DNA from: Adiantum capillus-veneris
Lineage: Eukaryota; Streptophyta; Polypodiopsida; Polypodiales; Pteridaceae
Direction of reading: 5' to 3'
Assembly: GCA_014529385.2 (NCBI GenBank)
Contig: CM043961.1
Location: 14,768,978 to 14,832,977 of the forward strand
DNA: 64,000 bases
The notes beneath the pieces are model-generated. The model made no database searches. It saw nothing but the letters and a program-made list of their open reading frames with translations, and was not told the origin of the DNA. A program made the position numbers and the translations under genes. Positions 28,501 to 40,125 of the stretch are shown piece by piece (the first letter of the stretch is position 1; each line of letters opens with the position of its first letter).

Positions 28501-31447
28501 ATGTGGTGGACCTTGAAACCAAAGCCTCTTTGCTATATGAGAGCATAGGTTGGACCTAGTTGCAATACGCACTGCCACCTATCAACTACTATAGGACTAT
28601 GCTTTCCAATGTCCAAGTATCCCTTGAGTCTTTCAAGGTTGAACATGTGGTGGACCTTGAAACGAGAATCCACTTTCTATATGAGAGCATAGCTAGGACA
28701 AGTGGTGGACCTAGTTATAATGCCCAATATCCAAAGTGAAACACCTTAGGACCTTGCTACCTTGCTTGCCAATGTTTACGTAGCCCCTCATTTCTTAAAA
28801 GGAAGCAAGGTTGGACAAGTGGTGGACTTTGAAACCAAAGCTTCTTTGCTATATGAGAGCATAGGTTGGACCTAGTTGTAATACCCACTACCACCTATCA
28901 ACTACTATAGGACTATGCTTTCCAATGTCCAAGTATCCCTTGAGACTTTCAAGGTTGACCACGTGGTGCACCTTGAAACGAAAATTCCCTTTGTATACCA
29001 GACCATAGCTTGGAGAAGTGGTGGACATAGTTATAATGCCCAATATCCAAGGTGAAACCTAGTTGTAATACCCACTGCAACCTATCAACTACTATAGGAC
29101 GATGCTTTCCAATGTCCAGGTATCCCTTGAGTCTTGCAAGGTTGAACACGTGGTGGACCTTGAAATGAAAATACCCTTTCTATATCAGAGCATATCTTGG
29201 ACAAGTGGTGGACCTAGTTATAATGTCCAATATCCAAGGTGAAACATTTTAGGACCTTGCTACCTTGCTTGCCAATGTTTACGTAGCCCCTCATTTCTTT
29301 AATGGATGCAAGGTTGGACAACTGGTGGACCTTAAAACCAAAGCCTCTTTGCTATATGAGAGCATAGGTTGGACCTAGTTGTAATACCCACTGCCACCTA
29401 TAAACTACTATAGGACTATGCTTTCCAATGTCCAAGTATCCCTTGAGTCTTGCAAGGTTGAACACGTGGTGGACCTTCAAACTAAAATCCCCTTTTTATA
29501 TCAGAGCATAGCTTGGACAAGTGGTGGACCTAGTTATATAGCCCAATATCCAAGGTGAACCAACTTAGGACCTTGCTACCTTGCTTGCCAATGTTTACGT
29601 AGCCCCTTATTTCTTTAATGGAAGCAAGGTTGGACAAGTGGTGGAGCTTGAAACCAAAGCCTCTTTGCTATATGAGAGCATATGTTGGACCTAGTTGTAA
29701 TAGCCACTGCCACCTATCAACTACTATAGGACTATGCTTTCCAATGTCCAAGTATCCCTTGAGTCTTTCAAGGTTGAACATGTGGTGGACGTTGTAATTT
29801 AAATCCCCTTTCTATATCAGAGCATAGCTAGGATAAGTGGTGGACCTAGTTATAATGCTCGATATACAAGGTGAAACACCTTAGGACCTTGCTACATTGC
29901 TTACCAATGTTTATGTAGCCCCTCATTTCTTTAATGGAAGCAAGGTTGGACAAGTAGTGGACCTTGAAAAAAAAGCCTCTTTGCTATATGAGAGCATAGG
30001 TTGGACCTAGTTATAATAGCCACTGCCACCTATCAACTACTATAGGACTATGCTTTCCAATGTCCAAGTATCCCTTGAGTCCTTCAAGGTTGAACATGTG
30101 GTGGACCTTGAAACTAAAATCCCCTTTCTATATCAGAGCATAGCTAGGACAAGTGGTGGACCTAGTTATAATGCCCAATATACAAGGTGAAACACCTTAG
30201 GACCTCGCTACCTTGCTTACCAATGTTTATGTAGCCCCTCATTTCTTTAATGGAAGCAAGGTTGGACAAGTGATGGACCTTGAAACCAAAGCCTCTTTGC
30301 TATATGAGAGCATAGGTTGGACCTAGTTGTAATACCCATTGCCACCTATCAACTACAATAGGACCATGCTTTCCAATGTCCAAGTATCCCTTGAGTCTTG
30401 CAAGGTTGAACACGTGGTGGACCTTGAAATGAAAATACCCTTTATATATAAGAGCATAGCTTGGACAAGTGGTGGACCTAGTTATAATGCCCAATATCCA
30501 AGGTGAAACACCTTAGGACCTTGTTACCTTGCTTGCCAATGTTTACGTAGCCCCTCATTTCTTTAATGGATGCAAGGTTGGACAACTGGTTGACCTTAAA
30601 ACCAAAGCCTCTTTGCTATATAAGAGCATAGGTTGGACCTAGTTGTAATACCCACTGCCACCTATAAACTACTATAGGACTATGCTTTCCAATGTCCAAG
30701 TATCCCTTGAGTCTTGCAAGGTTGAACACGTGGTGGACCTTCAAACTAAAATCCCCCTTCTATCTCAGAGCATAGCTTGGACAAGTGGTGGACCTAGTTA
30801 TATAGCCCAATATCCAAGGTGAACCAACTTAGGACCTTGCTACCTTGCTTGCCAATGTTTACGTAGCCCCTTATTTCTTTAATGGAAGCAAGGTTGGACA
30901 AGTGGTGGAGCTTGAAACCAAAGCCTCTTTGCTATATGAGAGCATATGTTGGACCTAGTTGTAATAGCCACTGCCACCTATCAACTACTATAGGACTATG
31001 CTTTCCAATGTCCAAGTATCCCTTGAGTCTTTCAAGGTTGAACATGTGGTGGACGTTGTAACTAAAATCCCCTTTCTATATCATAGCATTGCTAGGATAA
31101 GTGGTGGACCTAGTTATAATGCTCAATATACAAGGTGAAACACCTTAGGACCTTGCTACCTTGCTTACCAATGTTTATGTAGCCCCTCATTTCTTTAATG
31201 GAAGCAAGGTTGGACAAGTGGTGGACCTTGAAAAAAAAGCCTCTTTGCTATATGAGAGCATATGTTGGACGTAGTTGTAATACCCACAGCCACCTATCAA
31301 CTACTATAGTACTATGCTTTACAATGTCCAAGTATTCCTTGAGTCTTTCAAGGTTGAACACGTGGTGGACCTTGAAACGAAAATCCCCTTTGTATATCAG
31401 AGCATAGCTTGGACAAGTGGTGGACCTAGTTATAATGCCTAATATCC

Positions 31448-32081
31448 AAGGTGAAACACCCTAGGACCTTGCTACCTTGCTTGCCAATGTTTACGTAGCC
31501 CCTCATTTCTTGAATGGAACCAAGCTTGGACAATTGGTGGACCTTGAAAACAAAGCCTCTTTGCTATATGAGAGCATAGGTTGGACCTAGTTGTAACACG
31601 CACTGCCACCTATCAACTACTATAGGACTATGCTTTCCAATGTCCAAGTATCCCTTGGGTCTTTCAAGTTTGAACATGTGGGGGACCTTGAAACGAAAAT
31701 CCCCTTTCTATATGAGAGCATAGCTAGGACAAGTGGTGGACCTAGTTATAATGCCCAATATCCAAGGTGAAACACCCTAGGACCTTGCTACCTTGCTTGC
31801 CAATGTTTACGTAGCCCCTCATTTCTTGAATGGAACCAAGCTTGGACAATTGGTGGACCTTGAAAACAAAGCCTCTTTGCTATATGAGAGCATAGGTTGG
31901 ACCTAGTTGTAACACGCACTGCCACCTATCAACTACTATAGGACTATGCTTTCCAATGTCCAAGTATCCCTTGGGTCTTTCAAGTTTGAACATGTGGGGG
32001 ACCTTGAAACGAAAATCCCCTTTCTATATGAGAGCATAGCTAGGACAAGTGGTGGACCTAGTTATAATGCCCAATATCCAA
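31448..32081. repeat. Near-identical adjacent monomer pair
   Basis: Two successive 316-bp monomers carry the same rare variants (ACACCCTAGG, GAATGGAACCAAGC, GGACAATTGG, CTTGGGTCTTTC, CATGTGGGGGACC) and look essentially identical by eye. Neighbouring monomers usually differ at many positions, so this is a very recent single-unit duplication. Confidence 0.8.
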
Positions 32082-35000
32082 GGTGAAACACCTTAGGACC
32101 TTGCTACCTTGCTTGCCAATGTTTACGTAGCCCCTCATTTCTTAAAAGGACGCAAGGTTGGACAAGTGGTGGACTTTGAAACCAAAGCTTCTTTGCTATA
32201 TGAGAGCATAGGTTGGACCTAGTTGTAATACCCACTACCACCTATCAACTACTATAGGACTATGCTTTCCAATGTCCAAGTATCCCTTGAGACTTTCAAG
32301 GTTGACCACGTGGTGCACCTTGAAACAAAAATTCCCTTTGTATACCAGACCATAGCTTGGAGAAGTGGTGGACATAGTTATAATGCCCAATATCCAAGGT
32401 GAAACCTAGTTGTAATACCCACTGCAACCTATCAACTACTATAGGACTATGCTTTCCAATGTCCAGGTATCCCTTGAGTCTTGCAAGGTTGAACACGTGG
32501 TGGACCTTGAAATGAAAATACCCTTTCTATATCAGAGCATATCTTGGACAAGTGGTGGACCTAGTTATAATGTCCAATATCCAAGGTGAAACATTTTAGG
32601 ACCTTGCTACCTTGCTTGCCAATGTTTACGTAGCCCCTCATTTCTTTAATGGATGCAAGGTTGGACAACTGGTGGACCTTAAAACCAAAGCCTCTTTGCT
32701 ATATGGGAGCATAGGTTGGACCTAGTTGTAATACCCACTGCCACCTATAAACTACTATAGGACTATGCTTTCCAGTGTCCAGGTATCCCTTGAGTCTTGC
32801 AAGGTTGAACACGTGGTGGACCTTGAAACTAAAATCCCCTTTCTATATCAGAGCATAGCTTGGACAAGTGGTGGATCTAGTTATAATGCCCAATATCCAA
32901 GGTGAACCACCTTAGGACCTTCCTACCTTGCTTGCCAATGTTTACGTAGCCCCTCATTTCTTTAATGGAAGCAAGGTTGGACAAGTGGTTGACCTTGAAA
33001 CCAAAGCCTCTTTGCTATATGAGAGCATATGTTGGACGTAGTTGTAATACCCACAGCCACCTATCAACTACTATAGTACTATGCTTTACAATGTCCAAGT
33101 ATTCCTTGAGTCTTTCAAGGTTGAACACGTGGTGGACCTTGAAACGAAAATCCCCTTTGTATATCAGAGCATAGCTTGGACAAGTGGTGGACCTAGTTAT
33201 AATGCCTAATATCCAAGGTGAAACACCTTAGGACATTGCTACCTTGCTTGCCAATGTTTACGTAGCCCCTCATTTCTTTAATGGAAGCAAGGTTGGACAA
33301 GTGGTTGACCTTGAAAGCAAAGCCTCTTTGCTATATGAGAGCATACGTTGGACCTAGTTGTAATACCCACTGCCACCTATCAACTACTATAGGACTATGC
33401 TTTCCAATGTCCAAGTATCCCTTGAGTCCTGCAAGGTTGAACCTGTGGTGGACCTTGAAACTAAAATCCCCTTTCTATATCAGAGCATAGCTAGGACAAG
33501 TGGTGGACCTATTTAAAATGCACAATATACAAGGTGAAACACCTTAGGACCTTGCTACCTTGCTTCCCAATGTTTACGTAGCCCCTCATTTCTTTAAAGG
33601 AAGCAAGGTTCGGCAAGTGGTGGACTTTGAAACCAAAGCCTCTTTGCTTTATGAGAGCATAGGTTGGACCTAGTTGTAATACCCACTGCCACCTATCAAC
33701 TACTATAGGACTATGCTTTCCAATGTCCAAGTATCCCTTGAGTCTTGCAAGGTTGAACAGGTGGTGTATTACTGAAACCAAAATCCCCTTTCTATATCAG
33801 AGCATATCATGGACAAGTGGTGGACATAGTTATAATGCCCAATATCCAAGGTGAAACACCTTAGGACCTTGCTAGCTTGCTTGCCAATGTTTATGTAGCC
33901 CCTCATTTCTTTAATGGAAGCAAGGTTGCACAAGTGGTGGACCTTGAAAACAAAGCCTCTTTGCTATATGAGAGCATATGTTGGACCTAGTTGTAATAGC
34001 CACTGCGAGCTATCAACTACTATAGGACTATGGTTTCCAATGTCCAAGTATCCCTTGAGTCTTTCAAGGTTGAACATGTGGTGGACCTTGAAACGAAAAT
34101 CCCCTTTCTATATGAGAGCATAGCTAGGACAAGTGGTGGACCTAGTTATAATGCCCAATATCCAAGGTGAAACACCTTAGGACCTTGCTACCTTGCTTGC
34201 CAATGTTTACGTAGCCCCTCATTTCTTTAAAGGAAGCAAGGTTGGACAAGTGGTGGACTTTGAAACCAAAGCCTCTTTGCTATATGAGAGCATAGGTTGG
34301 ACCTAGTTGTAATACCCACTACAACCTATCAACTACTATAGTACTATGCTTTCCAATGTCCAAGTATCCCTTGAGTCTTGCAAGGTTGAACACGTGGTGG
34401 ACCTTGAAACGAAAATCCCCTTTCTATATCAGAGCATAGCTTGGACAAGTGGTGGACCTAGTTATAATGCTGAATATCCAAGGTGAAACACCTTAGGCCC
34501 TTGCTACCTTGCTTGCCAATGTTTACGTAGCCCCTCATTTCTTTAATGGAAGCAAGGTTGGACAAGTGGTTGACCTTGAAACCAAAGCCTCTTTGCTCTA
34601 TGAGAGCATAGGTTGGACCTAGTTGTAATACCCACTGCCACCTATCAACTACTATAGGACTAAGCTTTCCAATGTCCAAGTATCCCTTGAGTCTTGCAAG
34701 GTTGAGCACTTGGTGGATTATTGAAACCAGAATCCCCTTTCTATATCAGAGCATATCTTGGAGAAGTGGTGGAGCTAGTTATAATGCCCAATATCCAAGG
34801 TGAAACACCTTAGGAGCTTGCTACCTTGCTTGCCAATGTTTGCGTAGCCCCTCATTTCTTTAATGGAAGCAAGGTTGGACAAGTGGTTGACCTTGAAACC
34901 AAAGCCTCTTTGCTATATGAGAGCATAGGTTGGACCTAGTTGTAAAACCCACTGCCACCTATCAACTACTATAGGACTATGCTTTCCAATGTCCAAGTAT

Positions 35001-36696
35001 TCCTTGAGTCTTGCAAGGTTGAACACGTGGTGGACCTTGAAACCAAAATCCCCTTTCTATATCAGAGCATAGCTTGGACAAGTGGTGGACCTAGTTACAA
35101 TGACCAATATCCAAGGTGAACCACCTTAGGACCTTGCTACCTTGCTTGCCAATGTTTGCGTAGCCCCTCATTTCCTTAATGGAAGCAAGGTTGGACATGT
35201 GGTTGACCTTAAAACCAAAGCCTCTTTGCTATATGAGAGCATAGGTTGGACCTAGTTGTAATACCCACTGCCACCTATAAACTACTATAGGACTATGCTT
35301 TCCAATGTCCAAGTATTCCTTGAGTCTTGCAAGGTTGAACACGTGGTGGACCTTGAAACCAAAATCCCCTTTCTATATCAGAGCATAGCTTGGACAAGTG
35401 GTGGACCTAGTTACAATGACCAATATCCAAGGTGAACCACCTTAGGACCTTGCTACCTTGCTTGCCAATGTTTACGTAGCCCCTCATTTCTTTAATGGAA
35501 GCAAGGTTGGACAAGTGGTTGACCTTGAAACCAAAGCCTCTTTGCTCTATGAGAGCATAGGTTGGACCTAGTTGTAATACCCACTGCCACCTATCAACTA
35601 CTATAGGACTAAGCTTTCCAATGTCCAAGTATCCCTTGAGTCTTGCAAGGTTGAGCACTTGGTGGATTATTGAAACCAGAATCCCCTTTCTATATCAGAG
35701 CATATCTTGGAGAAGTGGTGGAGCTAGTTATAATGCCCAATATCCAAGGTGAAACACCTTAGGAGCTTGCTACCTTGCTTGCCAATGTTTGCGTAGCCCC
35801 TCATTTCTTTAATGGAAGCAAGGTTGGACAAGTGGTTGACCTTGAAACCAAAGCCTCTTTGCTATATGAGAGCATAGGTTGGACCTAGTTGTAAAACCCA
35901 CTGCCACCTATCAACTACTATAGGACTATGCTTTCCAATGTCCAAGTATTCCTTGAGTCTTGCAAGGTTGAACACGTGGTGGATTACTGAAATTAAAATC
36001 CCCTTTATATATCAGAGCATATCTTGGACAAGTGGTGGACGTAGTTATAATGCCCAATATCCAAGGTGAAACACCTTAGGACCTTGCTACCTTGCTTGCC
36101 AATGTTTACGTAGCCCCTCATTTCTTTAATGGAAGCAAGGTTGGGCAAGTGGTGAACGTTGAAACCAAAGCCTCTTTGCTATATGAGAGCATAGGTTTGA
36201 CCTAGTTGTAATACCCACTGGGACCTATAACCTACTATAGGACTATGCTTTCCAATGTCCAAGTATTCCTTGAGTGTTGCAAGGTTGAACATGTGGTGGA
36301 CCTTGAAACTAAAATCCCCTTTCAGTATCACAGCATAGCTAGTACAAGTGGTGGACCTAGTTATAATGCCCAATATACAAGGTGAAACACCTTAGGACCT
36401 TGCTACCTTGCTTACGAATGTTTATGTAGCCCCTCATTTCTTTAATGGAAGCAAGGTTGGAGAAGTGATGGTCCTTGAAACCAAAGCCTCTTTGCTATAT
36501 GAGAGCATAGGTTGGACCTAGTTGTAATACCCACTGCCGCCTATCAACTACTATAGGACTATGCTTTCCAATGTCCAAGTATCCCTTGAGTCTTTCAAGG
36601 TTGAACACGTGGTGGACCTTGAAACGAAAATCCCCTTTCTATTTTAGAGCATAGCTTGGACACGTGGTGGACCTAGTTATAATGCCCAATATCCAA

Positions 36697-37142
36697 GGTA
36701 AAACATCTTAGGACCTTGCTACCTTGCTTGCCAATGTTTACGTATCCCATCATTTATTTAATGGAAGCAAGGTTGGACAAGTGGTTGACCTTGAAAGCAA
36801 AGCCTCTTTGCTCTATGAGAGCATAGGTTGGACCTAGTTGTACTACCCACTGCCACTTATCAAATAATGCCCTTTCTATACCCTTTCTATACCAGAGCAT
36901 ACCTTGGAGAAGTGGTGGACCTAGTAATAATGCCCAATTTCCAAGGTGAAACACCTCAGGACCTTGCTACCTTGCTTGCCATTGTTTACGTAGCCCCTCA
37001 TTTCTTGAATGGAAGCAATCTTGGACAAGTGGTGGACCTTGAAACCAAAGCCTCTTTGCTATATGAGAGCACAAGTTGGACATAGTTGTAATACGCACTG
37101 CCACCTATCAACTACTATAGGACTATGCTTTCGAATGTCGAA
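36697..37142. repeat. Second copy of the 248 + 197 bp rearranged monomers
   Basis: Boxes at 36697, 36945 and 37143 give intervals of 248 and 198 bp, matching 25078/25326/25523. Together with the shared junctions at 25840 and 37459 they define a duplication offset by about 11619 bp that covers roughly 24.6-26.0 kb and 36.2-37.6 kb. Confidence 0.8.
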
Positions 37143-38783
37143 GGTGAAACACCTTAGGACCTTGCTACCTTGCTTGCCAATGTTTACGTAGCCCCTCATT
37201 TCTTTAAAGGAAGCAAGGTTGGACAAGTGGTGGACTTTGAAACCAAAGCCTCTTTGCTATATGAGAGCATACGTTGGACCTAGTTGTAATACCCACTGCC
37301 ACCTATCAACTACTATAGGACTATGCTTTCCAATGTCCAAGTATCCCTTGAGCCTTTCAAGGTTGACCACGTGGTGCACCTTGAAACAAAAATTCCCTTT
37401 CTATACCAGACCATAGCTTGGAGAAGTGGTGGACATAGTTATAATGCCCAATATCCAAGTTGAAACCTAGTTGTAATACCCACTGCAACCTATCAACTAC
37501 TATAGGACTATGCTTTCCAATGTCCAAGTATCCCTTGAGTCTTGCAAGGTTGAACACGTGGTGGACCTTGAAATGAAAATACCCTTTCTATATCAGAGCA
37601 TAGCTTGGACAAGTGGTGGACCTAGTTATAATGCCCAATATCCTAGGTGAAACACCTTAGGACCTTGCTACCTTGCTTGCCAATGTTTACGTAGCCCCTC
37701 ATTTCTTGAATGGATTCAAGGTTGGACAACTGGTGGACCTTGAAACCCAAGCCTCTTTGCTATATGAGAGCATAGTTTGGACCTAGTTGTAATACCCACT
37801 GCCACCTATAAACTACTATAGGACTATGCTTTCCAATGTCCAGGTATCCCTTGAGTCTTGCCAGGTTGCACACGTGGTGGACCTTGAAACTAAAATCCCC
37901 TTTCTATATCAGAGCATAGATTGGACAAGTGGTGGACCTAGTTATAATGCCCAATATCCAAGGTGAACCACCTTAGGACCTTGCTACCTTGCTTGCCAAT
38001 GTTTACGTAGCCCTTCATTTCTTTAATGGAAGCAAGGTTGGACAAGTGGTTGACCTTGAAACCAAAGCCTCTTTGCTATATGAGAGCATATGTTGGACGT
38101 AGTTGTATTACCCACAGCCACCTATCAACTACTATAGTACTATGCTTTCCAATGTCAAAGTATCCCTTGAGTCTTTCAAGGGTGAACACGTGGTGGACCT
38201 TGAAACGTAAATCCCCTTTCTATATCCGAGCATAGCTTGGACAAGTGGTGGACCTAGTTATAATGCCCAATATCCAAGGTGAAACACCTTAGGACATTGC
38301 TACCTTGCTTGCCAATGTTTACGTAGCCCCTCATTTCTTTAATGGAAGCAAGGTTGGACAAGTGGTTGACCTTGAAACCAAAGCCTCTTTGCTATATGAG
38401 AGCATAGGTTGGACCTAGTTGTAATACCCACTGCTACCTATCAACTACTATAGGACTATGCTTTCCAATGTCCAAGTATCCCTTGAGTCTTTCAAGGTTG
38501 AACATGTGGTGGACCTTGAAACGAAAATCCCCTTCCTATATGAGAGCATAGCTAGGACAAGTGGTGGACCTAGTTATAATTCCCAATATCCAAGGTGAAA
38601 CACCTTAGGACCTTGCTACCTTGCTTGCCAATGTTTACGTAGCCCCTCATTTCTTTAAAGGAAGCAAGGTTGGACAAGTGGTTGACCTTGAAACCAAAGC
38701 CTCTTTGCTATATGAGAGCATAGGTTGGACCTAGTTGTAATACCCACTGCCACCTATCAACTACTATAGGACTATGCTTTCCA

Positions 38784-38788
38784 ATGTC
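38784..38788. repeat. Target-site duplication, left copy (ATGTC)
   Basis: The last five bases of satellite before the LTR are ATGTC, and the same five follow the other LTR at 47427-47431. Removing the element and one copy restores an uninterrupted satellite (CCAATGTC followed by CAAGTATCCC). The insertion is therefore complete and not rearranged. Confidence 0.95.
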
Positions 38789-39354
38789 TGTTAACCCTCA
38801 CGGCACACGGACACCCTATGATCTATAAACGTTGTATTATTTAGAGTCAGGTACCGGGCTTGTCGGTCCAATAGGGAAAGGTAGAGTGATCGTCGATGAG
38901 AGGCGCACTTTAACTTGGACATTCAAGGGATTAGTTGGTTAAGCATGGGCGCCCAAGTGTGAATGGGGTGAGCTCCTATAAAAGCCAACTAAACCTAATT
39001 TTTACTCATTCTCTCATTTGTGCAATTGAAGAGTGCTCTTGCTCCATCTCCATCTTCTTCTTCTTCACCTCCTTGTGTGTGTGTGTTTGAGAGAGAGAGA
39101 GAGGGAGAGTGTGTGTGCGATCGAGCATTACGAAAGCACGACGGTGGCGAAGCGGTTGAGCGCGGCACGACTGCAGCTTCTTCTTCATCGCGGTGAGGAA
39201 TCCACCACGAAGGCGAGCGTAGAGCGGTGAGTGACACACCCTTTGTTTTCTTGAGCTTGCTAGTTTAGGCTTGTTGTGTGCTTGGAGTTGTTTGTGGCTC
39301 GCACACGGTGTATTGGCAAGTCCCTTGCTTCGACAGTGCGGCAAGGAGCGCACA
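38789..39354 (+). repeat. 5' LTR (566 bp)
   Basis: Begins TGTTAACCCTCACGG and ends GGAGCGCACA. It is the same length as the 3' LTR and differs from it at six positions: four transitions (A/G in the GAAAGC/GAAGGC context and three T/C) and two transversions (T/G in the GT tract, G/T in GCAGC/GCATC). That is about 1.1 percent divergence, indicating a fairly recent insertion. It contains a TATA-like box, a GT/GA simple repeat near 39073-39105, and a chance minus-strand open frame. Confidence 0.95.
38977..38984 (+). promoter_or_regulatory. TATA box of the 5' LTR
   Basis: TATAAAAG lies 188 bp into the LTR in the context AGCTCCTATAAAAGCC. A plant pol II start would be expected roughly 25-35 bp downstream, around 39005-39020. 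That would make about 190 bp the U3 part, with R and U5 taking the rest. Confidence 0.7.
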
Positions 39355-39358
39355 TTTT

Positions 39359-39376
39359 TGGCGCCGCTGCCGGGGA
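39359..39376 (+). other. Primer-binding site, tRNA-Asp type
   Basis: Four bases after the 5' LTR comes TGGCGCCGCTGCCGGGGA. From memory of plant tRNA-Asp(GUC), this is complementary to its 3' end including CCA, with one mismatch (C for T at the ninth base). This primer is known for plant Athila-group Ty3 elements. It would prime minus-strand cDNA synthesis by a reverse transcriptase supplied in trans. Confidence 0.8.
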
Positions 39377-40125
39377 TATGCCCTACACTAAGCTCGGTTA
39401 GCACTTTACGCTTCCTTGTGGTGCAATTTCTATCATAGGAAAGGCAGGGAAGGAGTGTGTGGAGATTTCTGTTTTTTGCGTTTTCTGCATTTGCTGTCAA
39501 GTTTCAATTTCTGCTATTGTCTGCGTTTTTTCAATTTCCGTAATTTCTGCATTTTCAAGTTCGGCGTTTTCAATTTCTGCATTTTCTGCGTTTTTTTCTG
39601 CAATTTCTGCAATTTCTGCATTTCTGCGTTTTTCAATTTTCTGCATATCTGCGTTTTCTGTATTTTTTTGCATATCTGCGTTTTCAATTTCTGTATTTTC
39701 TGTAGCCCAAGCCCAAGCCCAAGCCCAGGCCCAGGCCCAGGCCTCAGTCCTCAGTCTTATGATATATACTAGACTCACTCTTATATATATACCCTACTCC
39801 CTCAAGAGAGAATGAGAGCATGTGGGACAAGTCCTCCACTCTCCTCCTTTCTCTTCCCACTTGCACCCTTAGACTTTCGAGTTTGGGCTTAGTTCCCTAC
39901 TGGAAATTGACAGTTTTAGGGATTCCGAGGGCATAGAGTGACCAAACGGAGGGCTGTAAAGCACGGCACGACCCTCTGACCGATACGCTCGTTTCGAGCT
40001 ATCACACGGCCCATTCCACGACACGCTCTAAAAAATCTAGCAAAAAAACAAACAAAAAACACGCTAAAAACTAGTCACAAGGCCTCCTAGAGCAGCTTTT
40101 TGACACCTTAGGGTATCAAAAGCAC
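39377..40125 (+). other. 5' leader of the element with low-complexity tracts
   Basis: About 750 bp of untranslated leader. Positions 39463-39700 are a T-rich degenerate repeat built on TTTCTGCATTT/TTTCTGCGTTT. Positions 39705-39740 are six hexamers GCCCAA/GCCCAG. Three overlapping frames here (two plus, one minus) consist of monotonous Phe/Cys, Ser/Ala or Glu/Asn residues and are products of the repeats. The stretch 39950-40125 is ordinary sequence leading to the Gag ATG. In related elements such leaders carry packaging and dimerisation signals; none can be identified here. Confidence 0.7.

Larger units (their letters stand above)
12392..33900. repeat. Irregular satellite block with recurring 187-bp monomers
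   Basis: Full monomers are interspersed with a 187-bp form in which GGTGAAAC is joined directly to CTAGTTGTAATAC, dropping about 130 bp. Junction starts in this block are 12708, 14159, 15925, 17692, 19142, 21227, 23627, 25840, 27284, 29051 and 32398. Others in the window are 9470, 37459, 47553, 49319 and 50138. Spacings are mostly a whole number of 316-bp units plus one 187-bp unit (for example 1451, 1766, 1767, 1450, 2400). Each junction is preceded by the same diagnostic variant (GACCACGTGGTGCACC or a close form), so the deletion arose once and spread with its neighbours. Confidence 0.88.
1..38788. repeat. Satellite array, left segment (316-317 bp monomer)
   Basis: Head-to-tail copies of one sequence. 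Using the GGTGAAAC box as anchor, successive copies fall at 299, 615, 932, 1249, 1565 and 1881, giving a period of 316-317 bp. The array is already in progress at base 1 and runs without a break to the retrotransposon. The first copy has lost about 18 bp near 250. Each monomer has two related halves: one starts at the box TTGGACAAGTGGTGGACCTT, the other at TTGAACACGTGGTGGACC. The open frames of 60-124 aa found here recur only because the DNA recurs; none has a recognisable domain, and both strands give them equally. Location near a centromere or in heterochromatin is plausible for such an array but is inference. Confidence 0.97.

Noticed and set aside
1-38788. Possible CRISPR array
   Set aside because: The units are contiguous 316-bp copies without unique spacers, in eukaryotic repeat DNA; this is a satellite.
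38995-39500. Minus-strand frames of 80 and 164 aa in the 5' LTR (and equivalents in the 3' LTR)
   Set aside because: They lie in simple-repeat-rich LTR sequence against the direction of transcription and have no known domain.
39416-39815. 118-aa plus-strand frames and a 93-aa minus-strand frame in the element leader
   Set aside because: Monotonous Phe/Cys, Ser/Ala or Glu/Asn composition produced by T-rich and GCCCAR repeats.
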